Position numbers and translations under genes: made by a program. 64,000 nt of DNA from Rhodospirillaceae bacterium (GTDB lineage Bacteria > Pseudomonadota > Alphaproteobacteria > UBA8366 > Aestuariispiraceae), in NCBI GenBank assembly GCA_002709955.1, contig PAQY01000012.1:145756-209755 (forward strand), written 5' to 3'. The notes below the pieces were generated by a model, which did no database searches, was not told the DNA's origin, and saw only the letters and a program-made list of their open reading frames with translations. The first letter of the stretch is position 1. Every line of letters begins with the position of its first letter. This document shows, one piece after another, positions 8,668-17,788 of the stretch.

Positions 8668-9449
8668 CCCTCGGCGCGGACCTGTTCAACGATTTCCTGA
8701 AGTTTTTCATAGGGAACATATCCGCCTACAAAATTCTTGCCGATCACCATGGCCGGTGTCCCGCGTATATCCAGGCTGTCCGAAATGCTGCGGATCATGG
8801 CGAGATATTGCATCACTTTCGGGGCTTCCATATCGACCTTCAGTTTATCGATATCCAGACCGACTTCATCGGCAAGGTCAAAGATCACCCCGTCGCTCAA
8901 CTGACCCTGATGCTCCATCAGCGCATCGTGGAATTCCATGTATTTTCCCTGTTCCTGGGACGCAAGGGCCGCGCGCGCAGCAACCAGAGAGGCCGGGCCC
9001 AGAATGGGTAATTCCGCAAAAATGACTTTCAGCTTTGGATCGTTCTCCATCAGCTTCTGCACACCGGGATACAGGCGTTTGCAATAGCCGCATTGATAGT
9101 CGAAAAATTCCACCATCACGACATCGCTGTCATCCGCGCCAAAAGCGGGCGTCAAGGGGCTGGCGGTTAATGTTGGCACCACCTGGTCAATGATGCTGTC
9201 GCGCTGTTGTTCCTTGGCGGCCTGTTGCCGTTCTTCCATAGACCGGATGGCTTCCAGGATTACTTCTGGATTGGCCATCAGATAGTCATGAACGATGCCT
9301 TCGATACGCTGGCGTTCCGCCGGGTCAACTGCATCCTGCGCGCGCGCTGGGGGGGCGGAAATGGCGACCATTGTCACAAGCAGCAGTGTCGCAAGACACA
9401 CTGTGCGATAAGGGGTTCCGATGACCGCATGAAGGGTTTGTCGTATCAT
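8664..9449 (-). CDS. Periplasmic DsbA-fold thiol:disulfide oxidoreductase
   Basis: A 261-residue exported thioredoxin-fold protein. The signal peptide has a hydrophobic stretch (CLATLLLVTMVAIS) ending near ARAQ at residue 38. A helical N-terminal extension (about 45-95) resembles the oligomerisation region of ScsC/Com1-type proteins. The active site is CGYC (C120, C123), and the cis-Pro loop is in IRGTPAMVIG. It should form or isomerise disulfides in the periplasm. AGGAA precedes the ATG at 9449. It leads the run into sfsA, map and radC. Confidence 0.9.
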   Translation of the reverse strand: MIRQTLHAVIGTPYRTVCLATLLLVTMVAISAPPARAQDAVDPAERQRIEGIVHDYLMANPEVILEAIRSMEERQQAAKEQQRDSIIDQVVPTLTASPLTPAFGADDSDVVMVEFFDYQCGYCKRLYPGVQKLMENDPKLKVIFAELPILGPASLVAARAALASQEQGKYMEFHDALMEHQGQLSDGVIFDLADEVGLDIDKLKVDMEAPKVMQYLAMIRSISDSLDIRGTPAMVIGKNFVGGYVPYEKLQEIVEQVRAEG

Positions 9450-9581
9450 TGACTAAAGATTCCTGTCTGTAGATGTCGCGTTTATTAGGAATTATTTTAT
9501 CATGGGTTTAGTTGGAAATGCCGACGGGGCCAAGTCTTTCAGTCCCCCATCTGCCCATTGTCACGAAGCTTTGATCATCCG

Positions 9582-10976
9582 CTATTTATCATCCGCGCGA
9601 TAGATGATGTCTTGCGCCTGGATCCAGGAAGCGGACTCCTTTGGCAAGGCTTCCATCGCCCGCGTTGCCAGCGCCTTGGCCTGTTCTTTCTCGCCTCTTC
9701 GATGGGCAACTTCCGCCTGCGTCAACAGGACCATGCCGGTTTCACCCCGATACTGATGGGCCTGTCCCTTGACGTTCCAGGCACGGATCATGTCGGGTTC
9801 GTAGGACAGCGCGATATTGGCGTTGTCCAGGGCTTCCTGAACATTTGCATCCCCCCCGATCTGCAACAGGGTGTCGCCCAATGTCGTGCGAACCAATGCG
9901 GCCCAGGGCAAGATCTCAATGGTGGCGCGATAGTTTTCCACCGCTTCGGTCAGTTTCCCCGCCCGTTTCAGAATATCGCCCTTGGTTTCCAGAAAGAAGG
10001 GGTCCTTGGGACTGTCCGCCAACAGGGCGTCAATCTCTTTCAGGGATTCGTCCAGGCGGAATAATTCCATATAGGCGATGGACCGGGCATAATGGGCGGG
10101 CACGGATGTATCACTGACAGGGTAATCTCTCAGCGCATTCTTTGGCGTCAGATAGGCTTCTAATTTGGCGCGCATCCGCTGATGCACGGCCAGATATTCC
10201 GGGGGCAGTTTCGCATCGCTGACGGGGGAGGTGTTGACATGGTTCTGCACAAAATCAATGCGGTCTTCGGTCAACGGGTGGGTGCGGGAATAGGGGTTTG
10301 CCCCAGCGCTGTACAGGCGATCCTGGGACTGCAGGATGCGCATGAAGCTCAACATACCCTTTGCCGATATTCCGGCATCGTCCAGAAAGGTCATGGCGGC
10401 CTGATCTGCCGCTTGCTCATTGGCGCGGGAATAAGATAGAAAGCTGCGCTCCCCAATCTGCTGGCCCAAGGAGGCCCCTGCCGCGGCGGCCTGTCCATCG
10501 CCAGTCGCCAGGGCCGCGCCCAATCCCAACAACATTCCGGCAATCGCAGCCGCCTGCGCGTTTTCTATCGTACCCTTGAATTTGGACAGGTGCCCACCGG
10601 TGATATGACCCAATTCGTGCGCCAGAACGCCGATAACTTCGCCGGGTTCCTCAGCTGTGGTTAAAAGGCCCGTATTGATGAATATACGCTGCCCGGCTGC
10701 GACAAAGGCATTCAGGCGGCTGTCATTGATCAGATGAATTTGAATGGTGCTGGCATCGACCCCCGCAGCCTCAAAAATGCGTTGCAGATAAAACCGAATG
10801 GTGTTTTCAACTTCGGTGTCGCGGATAAAACTGATATCTCGGCCTTGCGCATGCGCCGGGGAAAAAGGCACACTCCCCCCGACGCTTGAAAACAGAATTG
10901 CCAAGCACAGGAAAACCCGCGTTGCGACGTTCAGCACCCGACGCCGCCCCAGCGGCATTTTAAGGAGGAATTGCAT
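9582..10976 (-). CDS. M48 family metalloprotease with TPRs (BepA-like)
   Basis: A periplasmic zinc protease with the architecture of BepA/YfgC, which does outer-membrane protein quality control. A signal peptide (residues 1-44, cleavage after SPAHA) precedes the protease domain with HELGH at 120-124 and the third ligand Glu in ANEQAADQAA near 200. Tetratricopeptide repeats occupy roughly 300-460 (e.g. GKLTEAVENYRATIEILP). Start is uncertain: ATG at 10976 or 10958 both give a good signal peptide, while an ATG at 11027 would overlap the divergent gene further. It faces the gamma-glutamyltransferase-like gene head to head with almost no intergenic space. Confidence 0.9.
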   Translation of the reverse strand: MQFLLKMPLGRRRVLNVATRVFLCLAILFSSVGGSVPFSPAHAQGRDISFIRDTEVENTIRFYLQRIFEAAGVDASTIQIHLINDSRLNAFVAAGQRIFINTGLLTTAEEPGEVIGVLAHELGHITGGHLSKFKGTIENAQAAAIAGMLLGLGAALATGDGQAAAAGASLGQQIGERSFLSYSRANEQAADQAAMTFLDDAGISAKGMLSFMRILQSQDRLYSAGANPYSRTHPLTEDRIDFVQNHVNTSPVSDAKLPPEYLAVHQRMRAKLEAYLTPKNALRDYPVSDTSVPAHYARSIAYMELFRLDESLKEIDALLADSPKDPFFLETKGDILKRAGKLTEAVENYRATIEILPWAALVRTTLGDTLLQIGGDANVQEALDNANIALSYEPDMIRAWNVKGQAHQYRGETGMVLLTQAEVAHRRGEKEQAKALATRAMEALPKESASWIQAQDIIYRADDK

Positions 10977-11005
10977 CCTTGTTTGATGCTCCAGCCAAAA
11001 GATCC

Positions 11006-12694
11006 ATGGCCGCACCAGCGACCCCATTTGCTTCTAACCTAGTGTGTTCCCGCAGCAGGTTCAAATGGCGATTGCCAAAAACTGTGGCGGCGATACTTGC
11101 CAGCGCTTTGGTTTTGCAAGGATGCACCGGGACCACGGATGTCGAATATGGCGTTGCGGGTTATGTTCGCGGCTTCTTTGGTGGCGTTGTGGCGGAAGAA
11201 CCCAATGCGGCCCTGATCGGGCGGGATATCCTGACGGCGGGCGGTAATGCGGCCGATGCGGCGGTGGCGATCAGCTTTGCCCTGTCGGTCAGTTATCCCT
11301 CCGCAATCAGCCTGGGCGGTGGTGGCGTTTGCATTGTGCATGATGGGGCGATTGGCGTTACTGAAGTCATTGATTTCATTCCACCCGCTGGAACCGGTGC
11401 CGGGGGCGATCGACCGTCAGCCATTCCAACGCTGGCGCGGGGTATGGCGGCGCTGCATGCCCGCTATGGTCAGTTCCCCTGGTCCGGGGTGGTTTCCCCC
11501 GCAGAACGCATGGCGCGGTTGGGGCATCGCGTCTCCCGGGCATTGGCGGTTGAAATGTCGCGGGCGGCAGAGCCCTTATATGGGGAGGCTGCTGCGCGGG
11601 CTATTTTCGCCCCATCTGGCCGGTTGGTCGGCGAAGGCGATATGCTCAGCCAGCCCGAATTGGGGGCGGTCCTGGGACAGATACGGGCCGGTGGTGCAGG
11701 GGCCTTCTATAACGGGTCCACGGCCCGTCGCATTGTGGAGGGTGTCCAACAAGCCGGTGGGACTTTGACCGTTGAGGATTTGCGCAATTATTCCCCGACA
11801 TGGCGGTTGCCGCTGATCGTTCCTTTTGGCGATGACGAGTTGAACCTGGCCCCGCCACCCGCTGCCGCAGGTCCTATGCTGGGCGTGATGTGGCGTATGT
11901 TGATTGATGATGATCGCTACGCCGATGCTGAACCGGACGAACGCGCGCATCTGTTGGCAGAGGTGATGAAGCGGGCTGCGGCCGACCGCAAATCCTGGCT
12001 GGGAGAGGGGTATTCTTCGACCCTGCCCATAGAAGACGTGCTGGATCCGGATCGCGTTGCAGGGCTAATGGCAAATTATTCCCCCGCCCGCGCGACACCG
12101 GGCGCAGAGCTGGATCCAAAGGGTCGGCAACTGGCGGAGGTGATTTCCGGGACAGGCTTTGTGGCTGTGGACCGCAACGGGATGGCGGTCGTTTGTGATC
12201 TGACGCTGTATAATCCGTTCGGCACCGGGCGGGTGGCACCGGGAACGGGTATTTTGCTTGCCGCAGCCCCAGGTTTGCGGGGGCGCAATCCTCTTAGCCT
12301 GAGCCCTGCCATGGTCATTAATACTGGAACCCTGACCTTCCGGTTTGGTCTGGCCGGTGGCGGTGGACCTTTGTCGCCTGCTTCCAAGGTTCAGATCATG
12401 GCAGACACCCTGTTGGCTGGGAAACCCCTGGATACCGCCCTATCGGAACCGCGATTCCTGGCGGTCGACGTTCCTGATGCCGTGTTGGTGGAAAAGAATG
12501 GGGGCGAAGACTTGGCCGCATCCTTGACGGCACGTGGTCATCCCGTATCGCGGCTGGCCTGGCCTGGCCTATCCTCTGCCATTCATTGCCCAAATGGGGT
12601 AACGGGCTCCAGCAGTCGATCTGCCCTGTGCCGTGTGGTGCATGATGAAAGAGGGTTTGGGCTTTCATCCTTCTCGGATGAAAGTGGAGGCTGA
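11006..12694 (+). CDS. Gamma-glutamyltransferase family lipoprotein
   Basis: A GGT-fold (Ntn-hydrolase) protein of about 562 residues. It has an N-terminal signal sequence ending in VLQGC (Cys near residue 40), suggesting a lipoprotein. Family landmarks include the FFGGVVAEEPNAALIGRDILTAGGNAADAAVA segment region (11175-11270), a GGGG substrate loop, and a late GLAGGGGP loop. Canonical GGT has a TTH-V-VD sequence starting the small subunit with the nucleophile Thr; here the equivalent is SGTGFVAVD, so the nucleophile position is not clearly conserved. Start uncertain: ATG 11006 or GTG 11042. The next gene, an aminotransferase, begins 8 bp after its stop, so they are probably cotranscribed. Confidence 0.82.
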   Translation: MAAPATPFASNLVCSRSRFKWRLPKTVAAILASALVLQGCTGTTDVEYGVAGYVRGFFGGVVAEEPNAALIGRDILTAGGNAADAAVAISFALSVSYPSAISLGGGGVCIVHDGAIGVTEVIDFIPPAGTGAGGDRPSAIPTLARGMAALHARYGQFPWSGVVSPAERMARLGHRVSRALAVEMSRAAEPLYGEAAARAIFAPSGRLVGEGDMLSQPELGAVLGQIRAGGAGAFYNGSTARRIVEGVQQAGGTLTVEDLRNYSPTWRLPLIVPFGDDELNLAPPPAAAGPMLGVMWRMLIDDDRYADAEPDERAHLLAEVMKRAAADRKSWLGEGYSSTLPIEDVLDPDRVAGLMANYSPARATPGAELDPKGRQLAEVISGTGFVAVDRNGMAVVCDLTLYNPFGTGRVAPGTGILLAAAPGLRGRNPLSLSPAMVINTGTLTFRFGLAGGGGPLSPASKVQIMADTLLAGKPLDTALSEPRFLAVDVPDAVLVEKNGGEDLAASLTARGHPVSRLAWPGLSSAIHCPNGVTGSSSRSALCRVVHDERGFGLSSFSDESGG

Positions 12695-12702
12695 GGGCCG
12701 CA

Positions 12703-13860
12703 ATGGTGTTAAAAGTTGGCAGTCGCGGGCATATTCCCGCCTTTATGGTAATGGAAGTCATGCGCGCCGCAGCGGAGCGGGAACAGCAGGGGGATGCAGT
12801 CTTTCATCTGGAGGTCGGCCAACCCGGTACGCCCGCGCCAAAAGGGGTGATTGCCGCCGCCCATAAGGCACTGGATACCGACCGCATTGGCTATACGACC
12901 GCTTTGGGTATTCCAGAGCTGCGCGCCGCGATTGCCGGACACTATCAGGATTTTTATGGTGTTTCCGTGCCTGCGTCTCAGGTTGTGGTGACAACGGGAT
13001 CCTCCTGCGGTTTTATCTTAAGCTTCCTGTCGGCCTTTGATCCCGGTGATCGTGTGGCTTTGGCGCAGCCTGGATATCCCTGTTACCGACACATTCTAAA
13101 TGCCCTGGGCATTAATCCGGTGATGCTGCCAGCGGGACCACAGGAGCGGTTTCAGCCGACCCCAGCCCTGATTGAAAAGGCGCTGGAAGAGGGGCCGCTG
13201 GATGGCCTGATCGTCGCATCGCCGTCAAATCCGACAGGGACGATGCTGGAAAGACAGGCAATGCAGGATTTGCTGACCTGTTGTCGCGACAATGGTATTC
13301 GCGTTGTGTCTGACGAGATTTATCACGGAATCTCCTATGGGATGGAGCCCGTCACTGCTGCACAATTGGATCCATCAGCGATTGTTGTGAACAGTTTTTC
13401 CAAATATTTCTGTATGACGGGCTGGCGGCTTGGATGGTTGATCGTGCCGCCTGATCTGTTGCGGGCGGTGGAAAGCCTGGCGCAGAATCTGTTTATCTCT
13501 CCCCCCACCCTGAGCCAACTTGCCGCCGTTGCGGCCTTTGACTGTCGGGAAGAATTACAGGCCAATATTGAACGCTATGCGGAAAACCGGCGCTTGCTGT
13601 TGCAGGAATTGCCAAAAGCCGGATTTACAGATCTGGCCCCATCAGATGGGGCATTCTATATCTATGCGGATGTCAGCCACCGGACCGATGACAGCGTGGA
13701 ATTCTGTGCCCGCATCCTGAAAGAAACAGGCGTCGCGATCACGCCTGGATTGGATTTTGATGCCGTGCGGGGCAATCGCACCGTGCGGTTTTCCTTTGCA
13801 GGCACAACGCAAGAGGTAGCGGCCGCTGCGCAGGCGCTTATAGGCTGGTCAAAGGGCTGA
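12703..13860 (+). CDS. Class I/II pyridoxal-phosphate aminotransferase
   Basis: A 385-residue fold type I aminotransferase of the AspC-like subgroup. It shows VGQPGTPAPKG near the N-terminus, the substrate/PLP segment SPSNPTGTML, the Asp-Tyr pair in VVSDEIYHGI, and the Schiff-base Lys in NSFSKYFCMTGWRLGW. The C-terminal Arg in TVRFSFA fits carboxylate binding. It follows the GGT-like lipoprotein by 8 bp with GAGGG upstream of ATG 12703. Amino acid specificity cannot be read from the sequence; pairing with a GGT-like gene suggests glutamate-linked metabolism, which is inference. Confidence 0.9.
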   Translation: MVLKVGSRGHIPAFMVMEVMRAAAEREQQGDAVFHLEVGQPGTPAPKGVIAAAHKALDTDRIGYTTALGIPELRAAIAGHYQDFYGVSVPASQVVVTTGSSCGFILSFLSAFDPGDRVALAQPGYPCYRHILNALGINPVMLPAGPQERFQPTPALIEKALEEGPLDGLIVASPSNPTGTMLERQAMQDLLTCCRDNGIRVVSDEIYHGISYGMEPVTAAQLDPSAIVVNSFSKYFCMTGWRLGWLIVPPDLLRAVESLAQNLFISPPTLSQLAAVAAFDCREELQANIERYAENRRLLLQELPKAGFTDLAPSDGAFYIYADVSHRTDDSVEFCARILKETGVAITPGLDFDAVRGNRTVRFSFAGTTQEVAAAAQALIGWSKG

Positions 13861-13912
13861 CCCGACCGGCGTATGACTTCATACTATGACCTGTGAATAA
13901 TCGCGCACCACA

Positions 13913-16891
13913 CTAACTGGCGCGGAACGGATTGCCGATCACGATGCGATAGAAGCCGTGGCTGTCGTCCAGACCGGTCAGCTTAAGGTGGACGAAGACA
14001 GGCCGGCGGCGATCCTGATCCGGCCAATAGCTGAAAAAGCGCCCTTGATTGACCTCCGGCCGCAAGGATTGGAACAGGCTCATCTTGCTGCTGACTTCCG
14101 TTGTCAGGAAGCCCGCATGGCTGGCTGGAATGCGTTCCTGAATGGCGCGGCGGGCAAATTCAAACCGATCCATCGCATTTTCCGGTGTGGAAAAGGGGCG
14201 GCTGTCGATCTGCAGGGCGACCAGACGGTTGGATGTCTTGCGGTCAAACTGGGCAACGATAACCTTGGCGTCGCTCAGCCAGCTTGTGATGTTCAGCTTA
14301 CAGGCGGTGAAATCATCGCCAATATCCTTACAAACCTCAATTTTGTCGCGCAGGGATGACAGCGTGTCTGACCAGCTGAGCCCCATCATCAGCTTGCGGT
14401 ATTGTGGTTCCGCAGCGGCCAGAACCAGACGTTCTTCCAGATCGGCGCGCCCGGATTCCTTGGCAAAGTCAGAGGCCAGACGGCCATCCGTGGAAACCAT
14501 GGCAGGGTCTGCACCAAAGGCCATCAGGACATAAGCGGTTTGGGGATCGCCCCGCAGCGATGCGCGCATCAGCGGTGTCAGGCCATCGGACATGCCATTC
14601 GGGTCCGCGCCTTCTTCCAGCAGGGTGCTTAACATCCCTGCCAGTTCCGGGCGGTCCGAATGCTGTACGATGCGATGGATCAGGCGCGGTGGGATGGAGG
14701 CACCATCATCGGCCAGCAGTTTCACAATATCCGTCTGACCATGCAGGGCTGCTTGTTCCAGGGCGGTACGAACGCCGGAACCAAATCCGTCTTCGACTGC
14801 AAATTTTGCTTCATCCAGGGTGAAACCAGGGGGCGGGGACCCCAGCAAGGCAACAACGGCCCCCTTATCGGCGGAATCAATCGCCGTCTTAAGTTTGCTT
14901 TTAAAGACGCGGGGCGTCAGCGCCGGTGCACTGGCGGTTTGGACTGGCTCTGGCTTTTCCACATTTGAATCGGGCTTGCTGGGGGGCAGGAAGACCGAAT
15001 TCTGACCCTGCTGAGCCTCAGTGGACGTCCGGGCGGTAAAATTATCTTCCGGGGCTTCCAGTTCAGGGGGGGCTTCCAAGGCAGCAAGCGTCTGTCTGTC
15101 CAGGGCTTCTGGAATGGATTTCTCCGCAGGCTCGGTCTGGGGCGTATTTGGTTTCGCGTCAGCCTGTTGCGGCTTGTTCGCCGCCGTGACCAGCGCCGTT
15201 CCAGACCGGGGCGGGGTGTTTGACTTTGCGTTCGTCCCGGCCATTTGCAGCAGGGCATCTCGTTCTGCGCGCATCTGTTCCAGGCGTGCCAGAACATGCG
15301 GATGGGCGGCGGCAATCTCCATCGGTCCAACGGAACAGCCCCGCTGTTCTTCAAAGCTGGCCCCCCGTTCTGCCAAAAGGGTCGCGGCCCGCACGCGCCC
15401 ATTGGCAGCGGCGACAGATAGGGGCGTTAAACATCCATAAACGCCACCGGCCAGATCGACCGGGGCACCGGCATCGATCATCCGCTGCAAGGCCTGCCCC
15501 CGTCCTTCGGCGGCAATGCGATGCAGCACGGATCGTCCATCCTGGGTTGGCAGGGTGGGGTCCGCCCCGGCCTGTAACAGCAGGCTGACCGCTGCCAGAT
15601 TGCCCGACCGCGCCGCGCGCAACAGGGCCGGATTGCCCTCTGAATCCAGGCTGTTGGGATCAACGCCTTCGGCCAGACGCGCACGCACTGTGGGCAGATC
15701 GCCATTGGCAATGGCATCAATCAAATTGGTCCGGGGCAGCATTTCGCCAACCTGACCGGAAATACTGGCAAAGACACGGCCCGCAAAATCAGGATTAATC
15801 GCCGATAGGGCCAGTCCCGTGGCCAGGGCCCCTGCGAAGACGCCACTCATCAAGGCAACACGCCCGGTTGGCGTATCAGATTGCCGACGTGGCGCATCAC
15901 CGGGGGACGGGTTTGCGCGATTGGCGGCGCGGCGCGTGCCCTTATCGCGACCAAACAGCCGAAAGCGATCTGGTCTGGGCGGTGTTTCGCTGGATCTGCG
16001 ATCTGGATCAGCTGCCAGTGGCGTCGGCTTTTCCCGTGACTGTGGCGCGTTGGGCGAGTCAGCACGCCCTTTTGCAGCGGCCTTTTGTGCAGGCTTGGTG
16101 ATCGGGGGCGGGATGTCCTGCATCGACGCGACGCGGGGATCATAATCACCCACAATCGCGGCCTCATCTTCATTCAATTCTTCGGGGAAGGTCCATTCAC
16201 GAATGGTTTCCAATTCATCCCTGAGGTCCTGATTTAAATCATTATCTAAAGGGGGCTGAGACGCTGTGGCAGCGCTATGCACCGTTGTGTGCGGCACAAA
16301 TTTCGCCGTGCGCCGTCCGGGGCGCTGCGGTTCAGCCTGTTGAGTATTTCTGTCAGCCACATTGGATTTGGTTTCGGGATGGGGCTGAGTCTGATGGTCC
16401 TGCGGATAATAGTCTTCCGTGTGCTCTGTATCGCCTACCCACCGATTTTCACCACCCAAACCCAGGCGGCCTTGCATGTTTTCCGGTTTTGGTGTGGGCC
16501 AGAAACGCAATTGCGGATGATGCGCTGGGTCCAGAGCGTCTTCGTCGCTGGCGGTTTGTTGGGCAGCGATTTCAGATCCATAATCGCGGGTGGCGTTGTC
16601 CTGATCGTCTTGCGACAGGTCGGGGTCGCCGCCGGATGCTTGCGCGCGCAGCATGGGTGAGTCAACGACCTGACCATCACGCACGGTGACAATATTGGTA
16701 TAGGTCGTGTCGCCGGTAATCGTGGAAACCTGCGCCTGCACCAGGCGCAATTCGTCATACCGATCCTGACTGATCAGCGTACCCAGTCGAATAATTGCGG
16801 TCTGGTCACTCTCCAGGCTCTCCAGGTTCTGCCAATAGCGCCCTGTTCGCCCCTGTATCCAGAAAGTCCGCTCCACTGTTTCGCCCCGCAT
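13913..16891 (-). CDS. Large ankyrin-repeat membrane protein
   Basis: A 992-residue protein of unknown function. Residues 1-75 form a compact domain (ERTFWIQGRTGRYWQ..., ending in YTNIVTVRDGQ) I do not recognise. Residues 80-345 are polar, Pro/Gln/Asp-rich and probably disordered. One transmembrane helix lies at about 345-366 (VALMSGVFAGALATGLALSA). Ankyrin repeats follow at about 388-540 (e.g. GNPALLRAARSGNLAAVSLL) and again at about 640-800 (e.g. GLTPLMRASLRGDPQTAYVL), separated by a low-complexity linker. The last 150 residues form another domain with conserved-looking aromatic and charged residues. The basic segment before the helix suggests the N-terminus is cytoplasmic and the ankyrin part periplasmic. 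A scaffold role is only a guess. Confidence 0.85.
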   Translation of the reverse strand: MRGETVERTFWIQGRTGRYWQNLESLESDQTAIIRLGTLISQDRYDELRLVQAQVSTITGDTTYTNIVTVRDGQVVDSPMLRAQASGGDPDLSQDDQDNATRDYGSEIAAQQTASDEDALDPAHHPQLRFWPTPKPENMQGRLGLGGENRWVGDTEHTEDYYPQDHQTQPHPETKSNVADRNTQQAEPQRPGRRTAKFVPHTTVHSAATASQPPLDNDLNQDLRDELETIREWTFPEELNEDEAAIVGDYDPRVASMQDIPPPITKPAQKAAAKGRADSPNAPQSREKPTPLAADPDRRSSETPPRPDRFRLFGRDKGTRRAANRANPSPGDAPRRQSDTPTGRVALMSGVFAGALATGLALSAINPDFAGRVFASISGQVGEMLPRTNLIDAIANGDLPTVRARLAEGVDPNSLDSEGNPALLRAARSGNLAAVSLLLQAGADPTLPTQDGRSVLHRIAAEGRGQALQRMIDAGAPVDLAGGVYGCLTPLSVAAANGRVRAATLLAERGASFEEQRGCSVGPMEIAAAHPHVLARLEQMRAERDALLQMAGTNAKSNTPPRSGTALVTAANKPQQADAKPNTPQTEPAEKSIPEALDRQTLAALEAPPELEAPEDNFTARTSTEAQQGQNSVFLPPSKPDSNVEKPEPVQTASAPALTPRVFKSKLKTAIDSADKGAVVALLGSPPPGFTLDEAKFAVEDGFGSGVRTALEQAALHGQTDIVKLLADDGASIPPRLIHRIVQHSDRPELAGMLSTLLEEGADPNGMSDGLTPLMRASLRGDPQTAYVLMAFGADPAMVSTDGRLASDFAKESGRADLEERLVLAAAEPQYRKLMMGLSWSDTLSSLRDKIEVCKDIGDDFTACKLNITSWLSDAKVIVAQFDRKTSNRLVALQIDSRPFSTPENAMDRFEFARRAIQERIPASHAGFLTTEVSSKMSLFQSLRPEVNQGRFFSYWPDQDRRRPVFVHLKLTGLDDSHGFYRIVIGNPFRAS

Positions 16892-17118
16892 GCCTCGAAA
16901 AATAAATATCTGACAGCGTCAAAAAGACTCCCGCCAAATTCAGGCCATACCCTACATGTTGTGGCGGAAATGGTGCAAGTCTTAGCATCTAGGGGGTGTC
17001 GCCCAATACTCCAGGCGCAGAATTCCGCCTGTTTGGGGCCTGTCCGCAGCGTAACAGATGCGGCACAGATGATCTCTTTATACCTGATATTGCGAATCGG
17101 GGGACTGGGCGACCAGGC

Positions 17119-17592
17119 TCAGGGACGGCGTGCGCGGGTGATTTCAACACCAACAGAGCCCGCATTCTTCAAAGCTTCCGGTTTCTCAACACGGACTTTG
17201 GCTGACAGGATGCGATCATCCTCAAGGCACATTTCAGCGATACGGTTGGCCAAGGTTTCGACCAGTTTCACATGACCTTCGGCCGCCATTTGGCCAATGC
17301 GTTCTGCGATACGGGCATAGCAGGGAACGGCCTGATAATCATCGGCATCCCAATCGTCTAGGCTTCGGGCTTCCAGATCCAGGTTGATCAGAATAGGCTG
17401 GCGCTTCTGGTGTTCATAGTCATAGACGCCGATGCTCCAGGTAACTTCCAGATCACGCACGGCAATGCGATATGTCACATCTGCCTGATCTGGGGTCTGA
17501 TCCGGGGTTTTGTTGATTTCATGCAGGCGTGACGTTTCAGACTCATCGGTCAGCGGATAGGCGTCCTGTGCTAGCTCGGACATCACGCGCAT
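17119..17592 (-). CDS. folB: Dihydroneopterin aldolase
   Basis: A FolB-type pterin aldolase of the folate pathway, 157 residues; the core domain (about 42-157) has IAVRDLEVTWSIGVYDYEHQKRQPILINLDLE-like family sequence, with the catalytic Lys in HVKLVETLANRIAE and the late KPEALKNAGSVGVEI strand. The N-terminal 40 residues are a poorly conserved polar extension. ATG 17592 is favoured by AAGGG upstream; ATG 17583 is possible. It is divergent from folP/folK across about 200 bp, placing three steps of folate synthesis together. Confidence 0.88.
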   Translation of the reverse strand: MRVMSELAQDAYPLTDESETSRLHEINKTPDQTPDQADVTYRIAVRDLEVTWSIGVYDYEHQKRQPILINLDLEARSLDDWDADDYQAVPCYARIAERIGQMAAEGHVKLVETLANRIAEMCLEDDRILSAKVRVEKPEALKNAGSVGVEITRARRP

Positions 17593-17788
17593 CTCTGCTC
17601 ACCCTTTCGCTTGGGCGGGGCCTGTTCCATGGTTACAGGAAATCCGCACCGTTAATCATCGGTCACTGGGGCGTCTGAAGGCTTGGCAAAGCCATTCTGA
17701 CGGTCTACTTCCCCGACATCAAGCGGCACACACTACCCAAACAGGCCGGGAACGCAAGAAAAGTCAGATCATATAGGAGGCTTTCACG

